Shown here in pieces: positions 1 through 5,592 of a stretch of DNA of 5,592 nucleotides; the stretch's first letter is position 1, and each line of letters begins with the position of its first letter. Under the pieces are notes generated by a model. The model was not told the origin of the DNA. It searched no databases and saw only the letters and a list, made by a program, of their open reading frames with translations. Source of the DNA: Acidobacteriota bacterium (lineage in GTDB: Bacteria; Acidobacteriota; Terriglobia; Acidiferrales; UBA7541); assembly GCA_003133505.1 (NCBI GenBank), contig PKXT01000283.1, positions 4,743-10,334 of the forward strand. Direction: 5' to 3'. Position numbers and translations under genes: made by a program.

Positions 1-1
1 C

Positions 2-1177
2 AGCGACCCACGACAGGTAGCCGCCGCATACCAGGACCCGGCGCATATCGCCTATTCCGGCGATGCGGGGAAGAACTGGAAGATTGCGGAAAACACCGCG
101 TCAAAAAATTATCGTATTTCCGGGGACGTTTCGGTCACCTACGGCAAACAAGGGCACACCTTTCTGTGTTACATCGCCTTTGACAAGCTGGGCACCACCA
201 ACTATTGGGGGCATGGGGCCACGCGTAACGGCATTTTTGTGCGGCGTTCGCTAGATGGCGGGCAAACCTGGGAGGCCGATGAGTACACCGTCGCCAGCCA
301 GCTCAGCCAACCGGGGATTCCGTTCGAAGATAAGCCTTACATTGTCGCAGACGTTACCACCTCCCGCTATGCCGGAACTCTATATGTAGGCTGGACCCGC
401 TGGACGATCGCGGATTCGCAAATGTTGTTGTCGCGCTCGACGGATGATGGCAAGACCTGGTCGGCCCCCATCGAGATAGACAACCATCGCGGCCTGCCCC
501 GCGACGACAATGGCGCGAACGAGGGGTTCTCCGGCGTGGTGGGACCGGATGGGACGCTTTACGCCGTATGGAGCGATGGAAATCACATCGTGATGACCGC
601 TTCGCGGGATGGCGGCCGGAGCTTCACAAAGACACGCGACATCATCAATACCGCGCCCATTATGTTTGACGTGCAAGGAACGGAGCGCTCCAATGGATTT
701 CCGGTGATTGACATGGACCGGAAGTCGGGGCGGCTGTATGTCGTTTGGAGCGACTACCGCAATGGTGGCGTGGATGTATTCAGCTCCACTTCGACGGACC
801 ATGGCCGTTCGTGGGCCCCGTCGGTAAAAGTAAACTCCGATGCTTTGCACAATGGCGCGGATCACTTCTTCCAATGGATGGCCGTGGATCAAGGCAATGG
901 AGTCCCCAACGTGCTTTTTTATGACCGGCGCGGCGATCCGCAAGACCGCGAGGCGACCATCGTGCTCGCGCGATCAACGGATGCCGGCATTTCATTCCAA
1001 AATTATTCCTGGACGAAGGTGCCTTTCGATCCGGATGGTATTTTCCTGGGTGACTATACAGGCATTGCCGCGCAGGGAGGACGGGTTTACGGGGTCTGGA
1101 CGGAGAAGCCGGATGCGAAATCCCGGGACACGGTCGTTCGCGTGGGAATCGCCGACTTCGGGACGCCCGCGAAATAG
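2..1177 (+). CDS. Asp-box (BNR repeat) sialidase-like beta-propeller protein, 5' end outside window
   Basis: The reading frame is open from base 2 to the TAG at 1175-1177, giving the last 391 residues. A GTG at 239 is in frame but cannot be the true start, because the frame upstream of it already encodes the same kind of repeat. Six Asp boxes (S-x-D-x-G-x-[TSN]-[WF]) are visible at residues 19-26, 83-90, 146-153, 201-208, 264-271 and 325-332 of the partial product. The spacing of 55-64 residues is what a six-bladed propeller with one box per blade would give. The C-terminal part carries DHFFQW (287-292), DRRGDP (308-313) and FLGDYTG (348-354), which recur in the convergent neighbour. Only one cysteine (residue 56) is present. 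Proteins of this type are often annotated exo-alpha-sialidase, but I see no FRIP motif or clear catalytic set, so glycosidase activity is unproven. A signal peptide is expected but would lie outside the window. Confidence 0.85.
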   Translation, partial: SDPRQVAAAYQDPAHIAYSGDAGKNWKIAENTASKNYRISGDVSVTYGKQGHTFLCYIAFDKLGTTNYWGHGATRNGIFVRRSLDGGQTWEADEYTVASQLSQPGIPFEDKPYIVADVTTSRYAGTLYVGWTRWTIADSQMLLSRSTDDGKTWSAPIEIDNHRGLPRDDNGANEGFSGVVGPDGTLYAVWSDGNHIVMTASRDGGRSFTKTRDIINTAPIMFDVQGTERSNGFPVIDMDRKSGRLYVVWSDYRNGGVDVFSSTSTDHGRSWAPSVKVNSDALHNGADHFFQWMAVDQGNGVPNVLFYDRRGDPQDREATIVLARSTDAGISFQNYSWTKVPFDPDGIFLGDYTGIAAQGGRVYGVWTEKPDAKSRDTVVRVGIADFGTPAK

Positions 1178-1226
1178 CATCCATCCACCAATAACTCTCA
1201 AGTGGTATTCAATTTTTGATAGACCC

Positions 1227-2783
1227 CTAGTGGACACGTAGACCGCCAACTTCGTTCTGGGCGTTAATGCCAGATCGGGTATCAGGCCACGCGGCATACA
1301 AGGTTTTTTGCGTCCAAATATTGCCCGCAAAGTCACCGAGGAAGGTACCGCCGAATCCGTCGTTAAACGGATTGGAAAGCTCGGGAGCGAGTTGGACATC
1401 GGAGAACGTCACACCATTGCTGGAATCGCCGGAGAATGATTCATAGCTGATATTCGCGGGGTCGTTCCGCCGGTCAAGCCAGGTTACCCCTACCTTGCTG
1501 GTATCGCTAACCCCGATCCAGGGAAAAAACTGATCATGAGTATCGGACGGCGGCGCGGGTTGTGACGGAGCGCTCCATGTGGCCCCTCCATTGGCCGAGG
1601 AAATTACTTCCACCTGGGTAAAAGTTCCAGTCCAGTTGTAGTATGTAACGTAGAGCGTGCGGGCTTTTGGTCCAGTGGTATCGTCAACGGCAATCACCGG
1701 AATGTTGCTCATCGGTTCGGAAGTATTGGGAAGGCTGCCGTAATAAGCGCAGGAGCAGGCGTCAGGCGCGAGATCAGTCTTGGCCATTACGGCTTGCTTC
1801 GACCAGGTAGTTCCCCCGTCCGAGGAAGCGGAAAACAAGAGTTCGGCGCTGGTTCCCCCGCAATTGCCCGTTGGGCCATTGGCCGTGCATGCGAGCCAGG
1901 TGACGTACACTGTTCCATTCGCGGCAGTAGCTAAATTGGAGAACTGAACCACTTTCGGCAAAACGGACCTTGGTGAGACGGCCACATCCGTAAAGGTAGC
2001 GCCGCGGTCGGTCGAATGGGCCGCCCAGATCTCCGATTGGGTTTCGGATTTATTGAATTGCGTGGTGGAGATGTAGATAGAGTTGGCTCGGGGACTAGTC
2101 GAACTGTTATCAATCTGCATCCAGGCGCCGTCAGATAGGCCGCCCAGCGCACTACTCACAGCCTCGGCAATAGCGCTCCAAGTCACCCCCCGATCAGAGG
2201 AAGTTTGCAGGGCAATTACGCCGGTGGTACCGCTGGTGGAAGTTTTCACGGTGGTGGCATAAGCGACGTTATTTAAATCGAAGGCCACTCCGGGACCCCC
2301 ATTGCCAACGGGAAATGCCGGGAGAACGTCGGAGCAGTGTACATTCCATGTTGAGCCTCCATCGCTGGAAAAATAGAAACTGGCCAGTTGTGGACAGTTG
2401 TAGTCCGCGCCGCCGCTTAAGAGCTGATCCAAATTCAGGAGATTTCCAGTAATTGGCGTGTCATTGACCGGCATTCCCCCCTCCGAGGCTTGCTGGTTAT
2501 TCACAGCACAGGGAACGGGAGTGCAGTCGAGAACCGGAGGCATACTCCCTGCACTACCCAGCTCCTGACCGAAGCGATGGAATCCTGGCGGCTGAATACG
2601 ACCCTGCGAGATGGCGCGGGCCATAAGGATAGATGCCGAGAGTGGACTTTGTTCGAACACGGCGGGCGAATGGTCGCTGGCCTGGGAGTATGCAGCCGGG
2701 GAAAATGTAGCAGCATGAAACGCCGCCACAACAAACAGCAGCGCCGCACCTGAGAAACAGCGTAGGCTATTGAAGTGCGTCAT
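1227..2783 (-). CDS. Secreted Asp-box (BNR repeat) beta-propeller protein, sialidase-like
   Basis: This is a complete 518-residue protein. The ATG at 2783 has a GGAGG ribosome binding site 7 bases upstream, which supports this start. Residues 1-35 form a signal peptide: short N-region, hydrophobic stretch at about 10-26, and a probable cleavage after SQA (33-35). Residues 36-125 are not recognised. Asp boxes lie at 139-146, 195-202, 257-264, 320-327, 396-403 (Asn in place of Asp) and 451-460 (two extra residues before the Gly). Six boxes suggest a six-bladed propeller. The C-terminal segment has DQFFPW (417-422), DRRNDP (437-442) and FLGDFAG (481-487), matching the convergent gene at 2-1177. 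The mature part has eight cysteines in four close pairs (87/92, 130/150, 299/308, 343/345), consistent with disulfides in an exported protein. It follows the VWA gene on the same strand after 109 bp, so co-transcription is possible. Enzymatic activity cannot be assigned; a binding or structural role is equally likely. Confidence 0.9.
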   Translation of the reverse strand: MTHFNSLRCFSGAALLFVVAAFHAATFSPAAYSQASDHSPAVFEQSPLSASILMARAISQGRIQPPGFHRFGQELGSAGSMPPVLDCTPVPCAVNNQQASEGGMPVNDTPITGNLLNLDQLLSGGADYNCPQLASFYFSSDGGSTWNVHCSDVLPAFPVGNGGPGVAFDLNNVAYATTVKTSTSGTTGVIALQTSSDRGVTWSAIAEAVSSALGGLSDGAWMQIDNSSTSPRANSIYISTTQFNKSETQSEIWAAHSTDRGATFTDVAVSPRSVLPKVVQFSNLATAANGTVYVTWLACTANGPTGNCGGTSAELLFSASSDGGTTWSKQAVMAKTDLAPDACSCAYYGSLPNTSEPMSNIPVIAVDDTTGPKARTLYVTYYNWTGTFTQVEVISSANGGATWSAPSQPAPPSDTHDQFFPWIGVSDTSKVGVTWLDRRNDPANISYESFSGDSSNGVTFSDVQLAPELSNPFNDGFGGTFLGDFAGNIWTQKTLYAAWPDTRSGINAQNEVGGLRVH

Positions 2784-2790
2784 GTTTTAC

Positions 2791-2795
2791 CCTCC
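2791..2795 (-). promoter_or_regulatory. Strong Shine-Dalgarno site of the secreted propeller gene
   Basis: On the minus strand the leader reads GGAGG, then 7 bases, then ATG at 2783-2781. This is a near-consensus ribosome binding site at good spacing. It fixes the start codon of the 518-residue propeller. The start of the VWA gene upstream has no comparable site. Confidence 0.8.
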
Positions 2796-2798
2796 ATA

Positions 2799-2841
2799 CC
2801 GGTTCAATTTGCCTGGATCCTAACCGGGGGAAAAGCCAGGC
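2799..2841 (-). other. Two interleaved inverted repeats in the leader of the propeller gene (possible pseudoknot)
   Basis: Read on the minus strand, the order is GCCTGG (2841-2836), CCGGTT (2827-2822), CCAGGC (2816-2811), AACCGG (2804-2799), then the GGAGG site 3 bases later. The first pairs with the third and the second with the fourth, each as six perfect pairs. This interleaved order is that of an H-type pseudoknot. The second stem would end next to the ribosome binding site and could affect translation. Six-base pairings of this kind do occur by chance in about 100 bases, and I recognise no known riboswitch class. Confidence 0.3.
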
Positions 2842-2850
2842 GGGTAAGTT

Positions 2851-2864
2851 GTTACCAGGGTAAC
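2851..2864. repeat. Short near-palindrome GTTACC-AG-GGTAAC in the VWA/propeller intergenic gap
   Basis: Two perfect six-base arms are separated by two bases. The site lies 28 bases past the VWA stop codon and about 68 bases before the propeller start. It could be a protein-binding operator, or, as RNA, a five-pair hairpin with a four-base loop. No T-run follows on the minus strand, so it does not look like a standard intrinsic terminator. Confidence 0.35.
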
Positions 2865-2892
2865 TTCACCTCATTGTCTCTCCGTCCCGGGT

Positions 2893-5319
2893 CTATTCAG
2901 CGGAAAATAGCCTAAAATCGGTGAAAGTATAGCTAGCATGATAGCGAGGGTTCCTGGGGTTCTCCGCGTAAGCGAGGGAGGAACCCGTGGAATAGGGAAC
3001 AAATTCAGGAAAGACATCCGCGCTCTGGGGAAGCCAGAGAATCACCGGGCGAATGTGGAATTGGACAGGAGCATAGTTAATAGAGACTGCCTCGCTCTTG
3101 AGGTGCATACCAGCAACCCAGTTGACGAGATTTGTTTCCAGATGAAGCACCTGGAAAGTATTGGTATCAATCCATGCGCGGCCTTTGAGAGCGGCCGGAA
3201 AGTGCCCGGTGGTCGTCGAAAATGACCGGGTCACCTTCGGCTTGTCTTCACGCTGCTTGAAATAAACCACCCAGGCCGTCCGCCCGAGGTATTGCACCTG
3301 CCCTTCGCAGCGCATGTCATAATCCTCAGCGTAGGGCGGGTAGAATATGAGGGCCAGGACAGTGAGACCGGAATCCGTCATTGACCTGTCAAATCTGTCA
3401 CTCCCATAGGTGGCAGTGTGATTCTCGCGGACAGCTAACAGCCCGTTTTTCCCTCGGGTAATGAATACCAGATAATCGAAGTCGCGCGTTTCCATAGCGC
3501 CTGCCGCTCCAAACTCATTCATCATTTCAGCTTGCATCGTTTCGCGCGCCGAGAATTGCTGCAAATCGGTGACTAACTCTTCGGCGCGCTGACCCGCCTG
3601 TTTCAAGATATCGGCCAGTGGGCATGGCATATTCGGGGAAAGACCGGCGATCGGCGCGTCCACATCGGGGGGCTTCCAGAGATTGGAAGAGACCTTCTTT
3701 TGCTTATAGGTAATTGGGCTGGCCGCCGGATTGCCCGTTGAACCATTGGCGGCAACACTAACGGGTACGCTGGGCGCGCATGGCGACACACAAGCTGGGG
3801 TTACTGCAGGAGTCGCCGCATTTGCCGCGGCGCGATCGACCGTCCCAGGCGAAGAGGTAGCGGTAGTGACTGTTTCAACGTTTGTTGCCGCCGCGGGAGC
3901 GACAGGGGAATTATCTGTAAAAAGTATCGGATTATTGTCCGCAAAGTATCCGCGACGCGCCTGAATACTAAAATTGCCGGGCGTAGTCAGGGTCACCTTC
4001 AAAGTATGAAAGCGACCATCCAACTGGCGATTGGAAGGGCTAAAGGAAAGTACGTAAGCTGTTTCGGCCAACCCGCTGGTGACACGGAAACCTCGATTCA
4101 AATCATTGCTGTTCTGGAAGAAAACGCCTCCCGTACCATTGGCCAGGTCGGCCATGACAGCGGAATTAGCGAGGGCGGCAGCTTCATGTATCGAATCCCA
4201 ACCGGGCGACCCATTATCCGCATCGCTGACATCGGCGAGAGATGCAGCCGTGTAAAGGCCACGAGCATCCAGAGCGCTAATAGTCACGCCGGTTCGCAAG
4301 GCTGTATTGATTAGATTATCCATCTGACTTGCCACGCCATTGGCGATGAATCCCGGAGAAACCAGGACGATACCACGAGGCCCGGGAAGACCGGACATGC
4401 GGCCCACCAACTCTTTTAATTGGCCTAATGAAGTTTCATTTTGCTTTTGGCTCAGGCTAACCAACGAATTGGCATGAGAGGTCACGTAGAGTTTGGCCTG
4501 CATCATCAGACTAGGATCGTCATTGTAGTAGCAGTGAAGAATCTCCGCGGTGGCAAAGTCCATAACCTGGCCCTCGCCCTGGGCGTTATTGAGGACCATC
4601 TCAGCTTGATATTCATCAAAGGCCGGGCACGAAGTCGTGCCGAGGTTGGCCGCAGGCCGCGGCCGTAACGCCTGTAGCGCGTCGTGCAATTTGCCGCGAT
4701 CATCGGTGAAATCCAACATTCCCTTCCCGGATGAATCGAAAACCCCTATGAAATCACCCGGCTGTAAAGACTGGGCGACGTACTGCTCAGCGGCTTTTCG
4801 GGCGCGGGCCAGCTCATCAGTCTGAAGGTGAAGATCGTCAAAAAACAGGGCGACATGGCGTGACGAAGTCAGTGTAGGGAGTGAGGATGCGGGTGCCGGA
4901 GCGGCGGTAGCGCCGCTCCCTACCTGGGCCGGCGTTCCCAAATATCCGACGTTTGCGGCTTCCACCGTGAAAGAGGCTATCGCTTGCGGATTCTTTTTGT
5001 CGAAACTCTCGTCGAAGAGACGAAAATCTTCGAGGCGCAGGTTGGGCACCGCATTTCCTGCAGCGTCGCGGACCACCACGCGAACCAGCACCAGGTTGCT
5101 ATTGGCGCGAATGACCTGTGGGCCTTCAGGGCTTGCACTGGCTTGCTGTGCCGCCGCAAGAGGCACAAGGCAGAGGATTAGGCCTGCGAGAATACCCCCA
5201 CTGCAGCTAGCTCCGTCGGATCGTCTCGGGGCACGCGGGCGAAACGACTGAAACAACATCCTCAAGAACTGCGCGAGTTCAATTCTTTGCTTGTGGCGCC
5301 ACACCTGGGAGGTCCCCAT
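2893..5319 (-). CDS. Exported VWFA-related acidobacterial protein with fused C-terminal beta-rich domain
   Basis: This is an 808-residue protein. A signal peptide ends near AAA (55-57) after a hydrophobic stretch at about 42-57. Residues 66-460 resemble the acidobacterial VWFA-related family: the N-terminal strand 'NLVLVRVVVRDAAGNAVPNL' with LEDFRLFDE (96-104), 'HVALFFDDLH' (155-164) at the MIDAS position, FTDDRGKL (204-211), GIVLVSPGF (316-324), and a terminal ARRGYFA (454-460). The MIDAS site reads DDLH rather than DxSxS, so classical metal binding is doubtful. Residues about 465-545 are an Ala/Pro/Thr/Ser-rich linker. Residues 550-808 form a second domain with a helix (570-590), then strands containing GRAWIDTNTFQVLHLE (713-728) and LWLPQSADVF (761-770). 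I associate this with secreted acidobacterial proteins and suspect a LolA/RseB-like fold (inference). The start is uncertain: M1 has a weak GAGAAAA upstream, while Met21 (codon 5259-5257) would give a more usual signal peptide but has GAGG directly abutting the ATG. The role may be adhesion or protein interaction in the envelope. Confidence 0.88.
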   Translation of the reverse strand: MGTSQVWRHKQRIELAQFLRMLFQSFRPRAPRRSDGASCSGGILAGLILCLVPLAAAQQASASPEGPQVIRANSNLVLVRVVVRDAAGNAVPNLRLEDFRLFDESFDKKNPQAIASFTVEAANVGYLGTPAQVGSGATAAPAPASSLPTLTSSRHVALFFDDLHLQTDELARARKAAEQYVAQSLQPGDFIGVFDSSGKGMLDFTDDRGKLHDALQALRPRPAANLGTTSCPAFDEYQAEMVLNNAQGEGQVMDFATAEILHCYYNDDPSLMMQAKLYVTSHANSLVSLSQKQNETSLGQLKELVGRMSGLPGPRGIVLVSPGFIANGVASQMDNLINTALRTGVTISALDARGLYTAASLADVSDADNGSPGWDSIHEAAALANSAVMADLANGTGGVFFQNSNDLNRGFRVTSGLAETAYVLSFSPSNRQLDGRFHTLKVTLTTPGNFSIQARRGYFADNNPILFTDNSPVAPAAATNVETVTTATSSPGTVDRAAANAATPAVTPACVSPCAPSVPVSVAANGSTGNPAASPITYKQKKVSSNLWKPPDVDAPIAGLSPNMPCPLADILKQAGQRAEELVTDLQQFSARETMQAEMMNEFGAAGAMETRDFDYLVFITRGKNGLLAVRENHTATYGSDRFDRSMTDSGLTVLALIFYPPYAEDYDMRCEGQVQYLGRTAWVVYFKQREDKPKVTRSFSTTTGHFPAALKGRAWIDTNTFQVLHLETNLVNWVAGMHLKSEAVSINYAPVQFHIRPVILWLPQSADVFPEFVPYSTGSSLAYAENPRNPRYHASYTFTDFRLFSAE
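4874..4923. repeat. GC-rich palindromic element inside the VWA gene
   Basis: A perfect nine-base inverted repeat, GGAGCGGCG (4898-4906) and CGCCGCTCC (4911-4919), encloses a four-base loop. An outer pair, GTAGGGAG (4874-4881) and CTCCCTAC (4916-4923), partly competes for the same right arm. The element encodes residues about 133-149, a Gly/Ala/Pro-rich stretch just before the VWA core strand. The structure resembles small REP-like palindromic repeats, so it may be an in-frame insertion; whether copies exist elsewhere in the genome cannot be seen here. Confidence 0.5.
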
Positions 5320-5339
5320 AAGTTTTCTCGGATATCATT

Positions 5340-5369
5340 AACATACACCTGGAATATGAAGGCAGGCAA
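5340..5369 (-). promoter_or_regulatory. Weak sigma-70-like promoter candidate for the VWA gene
   Basis: On the minus strand TTGCCT (5369-5364) is followed after 18 bases by TATGTT (5345-5340). The first base of the VWA start codon at 5319 lies about 20 bases downstream. Both boxes deviate from consensus and the leader would be only about 14 bases, so this is tentative. If translation starts at Met21 instead, the leader would be longer and more usual. Confidence 0.25.
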
Positions 5370-5420
5370 GAGGTGGAATCGTTCTGCTCGGGCGTGCCGA
5401 AAAGGTCTGCTAGAATCCAA

Positions 5421-5444
5421 GGGCGCTGCGGAAAACTGGCGCCC
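5421..5444 (-). terminator. Hairpin downstream of the right-edge gene, possible weak terminator
   Basis: GGGCGC and GCGCCC arms (5421-5426 and 5439-5444) enclose a 12-base loop. On the minus strand the hairpin begins 11 bases after the TGA at 5458-5456, which is where a terminator of that gene would sit. It lacks a T-run after the stem, so intrinsic termination is uncertain. Confidence 0.25.
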
Positions 5445-5455
5445 CATGAGACTAT

Positions 5456-5592
5456 TCACACCGTGCTATTTGTAACGAGCCGCATTTCTAACAACGGTGC
5501 GAGCCTGTCATGAACCTCGCCGGCGATCTCATCGGGCGCGCGCGCGAGAATCCTGCTGCCCGGAACCATCTGAAACATATGGCCCACATCCT
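5456..5592 (-). CDS. Unrecognised protein, C-terminal 44 residues only
   Basis: A minus-strand frame is open from the right edge to TGA at 5458-5456. It encodes 44 residues that read like a normal soluble C-terminus, including RILARAPDEIAGEVHDRLAP and the end MRLVTNSTV. About two thirds of the codons end in G or C, as in the neighbouring genes. A hairpin lies just after the stop, and the next gene (VWA) starts 136 bp further on the same strand. I do not recognise the family. The main alternative is a plus-strand gene starting at ATG 5510, whose codons lie exactly opposite this frame; it has no good ribosome binding site. Only sequence beyond the edge can settle this. Confidence 0.45.
   Translation of the reverse strand, partial: DVGHMFQMVPGSRILARAPDEIAGEVHDRLAPLLEMRLVTNSTV

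Noticed and set aside
63..254. Short plus-strand frame near the left edge
   Set aside because: It overlaps, in another frame, the in-frame continuation of the propeller, which contains an Asp box at 56-79.
380..943. 187-residue open frame on the minus strand
   Set aside because: It lies wholly opposite the plus-strand propeller, whose Asp-box repeats prove the coding strand; its composition is rich in His, Arg and Ile with no recognisable motif.
1178..1226. Bidirectional terminator between the convergent genes
   Set aside because: Only a four-base arm around TTT (TCAA/TTGA) is present; there is no GC stem with a T-run on either strand.
992..1399. 135-residue minus-strand frame spanning the convergent junction
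   Set aside because: It overlaps both propeller genes in a different frame and has no ribosome binding site or motif that would support it.
2490..2753. Plus-strand frame opposite the signal peptide region
   Set aside because: It is antisense to the propeller N-terminus, which has a signal peptide and strong ribosome binding site; the product shows nothing protein-like.
4006..4314. 102-residue plus-strand frame
   Set aside because: It is antisense to conserved VWA-family sequence and probably arises from the GC-rich codon pattern of the real gene.
5194..5259. Twin-arginine (Tat) signal in the VWA protein
   Set aside because: Arginines occur at 27, 29, 32 and 33, but the sequence after the RR pair does not match the Tat consensus and the hydrophobic stretch starts several residues later; a Sec signal is the simpler reading.
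5536..5546. Alternating CG tract as possible Z-DNA or a regulatory element
   Set aside because: It is only 11 bases long and is explained by Ala/Arg codons in the probable right-edge gene.

Overview
The window looks like chromosomal DNA of an acidobacterium (Acidobacteriota, Terriglobia/Koribacter-like). The main reason is the 808-residue protein on the minus strand. It has the layout of the 'VWFA-related Acidobacterial domain' family (TIGR03436 type), followed by a C-terminal domain of a kind I associate with secreted acidobacterial proteins. The moderately high GC content and the abundance of exported beta-rich proteins fit this. The assignment comes from protein recognition, not from a marker gene.

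Layout, left to right. Positions 2-1177 (+) hold the 3' part of a gene for an Asp-box (BNR) beta-propeller of the kind usually labelled sialidase-like; its start lies outside the window. After a 49-bp convergent gap with no clear terminator, 1227-2783 (-) encodes a complete secreted Asp-box propeller with a signal peptide and a strong ribosome binding site. A 109-bp gap (2784-2892) holds three short inverted repeats, two of them interleaved just upstream of that ribosome binding site. Positions 2893-5319 (-) encode the large exported VWA-like protein. A 136-bp gap (5320-5455) carries a weak promoter candidate and a hairpin. The right edge (5456-5592) probably holds the 3' end of another minus-strand gene, although a plus-strand start there cannot be excluded.

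How the genes may relate. The VWA protein and the complete propeller lie in the same direction and could be co-transcribed; both have signal peptides and would act in the periplasm, at the cell surface or outside. The two propellers, though convergent, share a recognisable C-terminal module and are probably distant paralogues. A secreted adhesion or polysaccharide/protein-binding role is a reasonable inference, but no substrate can be read from the sequence. No tRNA, rRNA, CRISPR array, transposase or phage gene was seen. I did not find a clearly new multi-gene system; the most unusual items are the paired propellers, the fused VWA protein with a palindromic insert in its linker, and the structured leader at 2784-2892.
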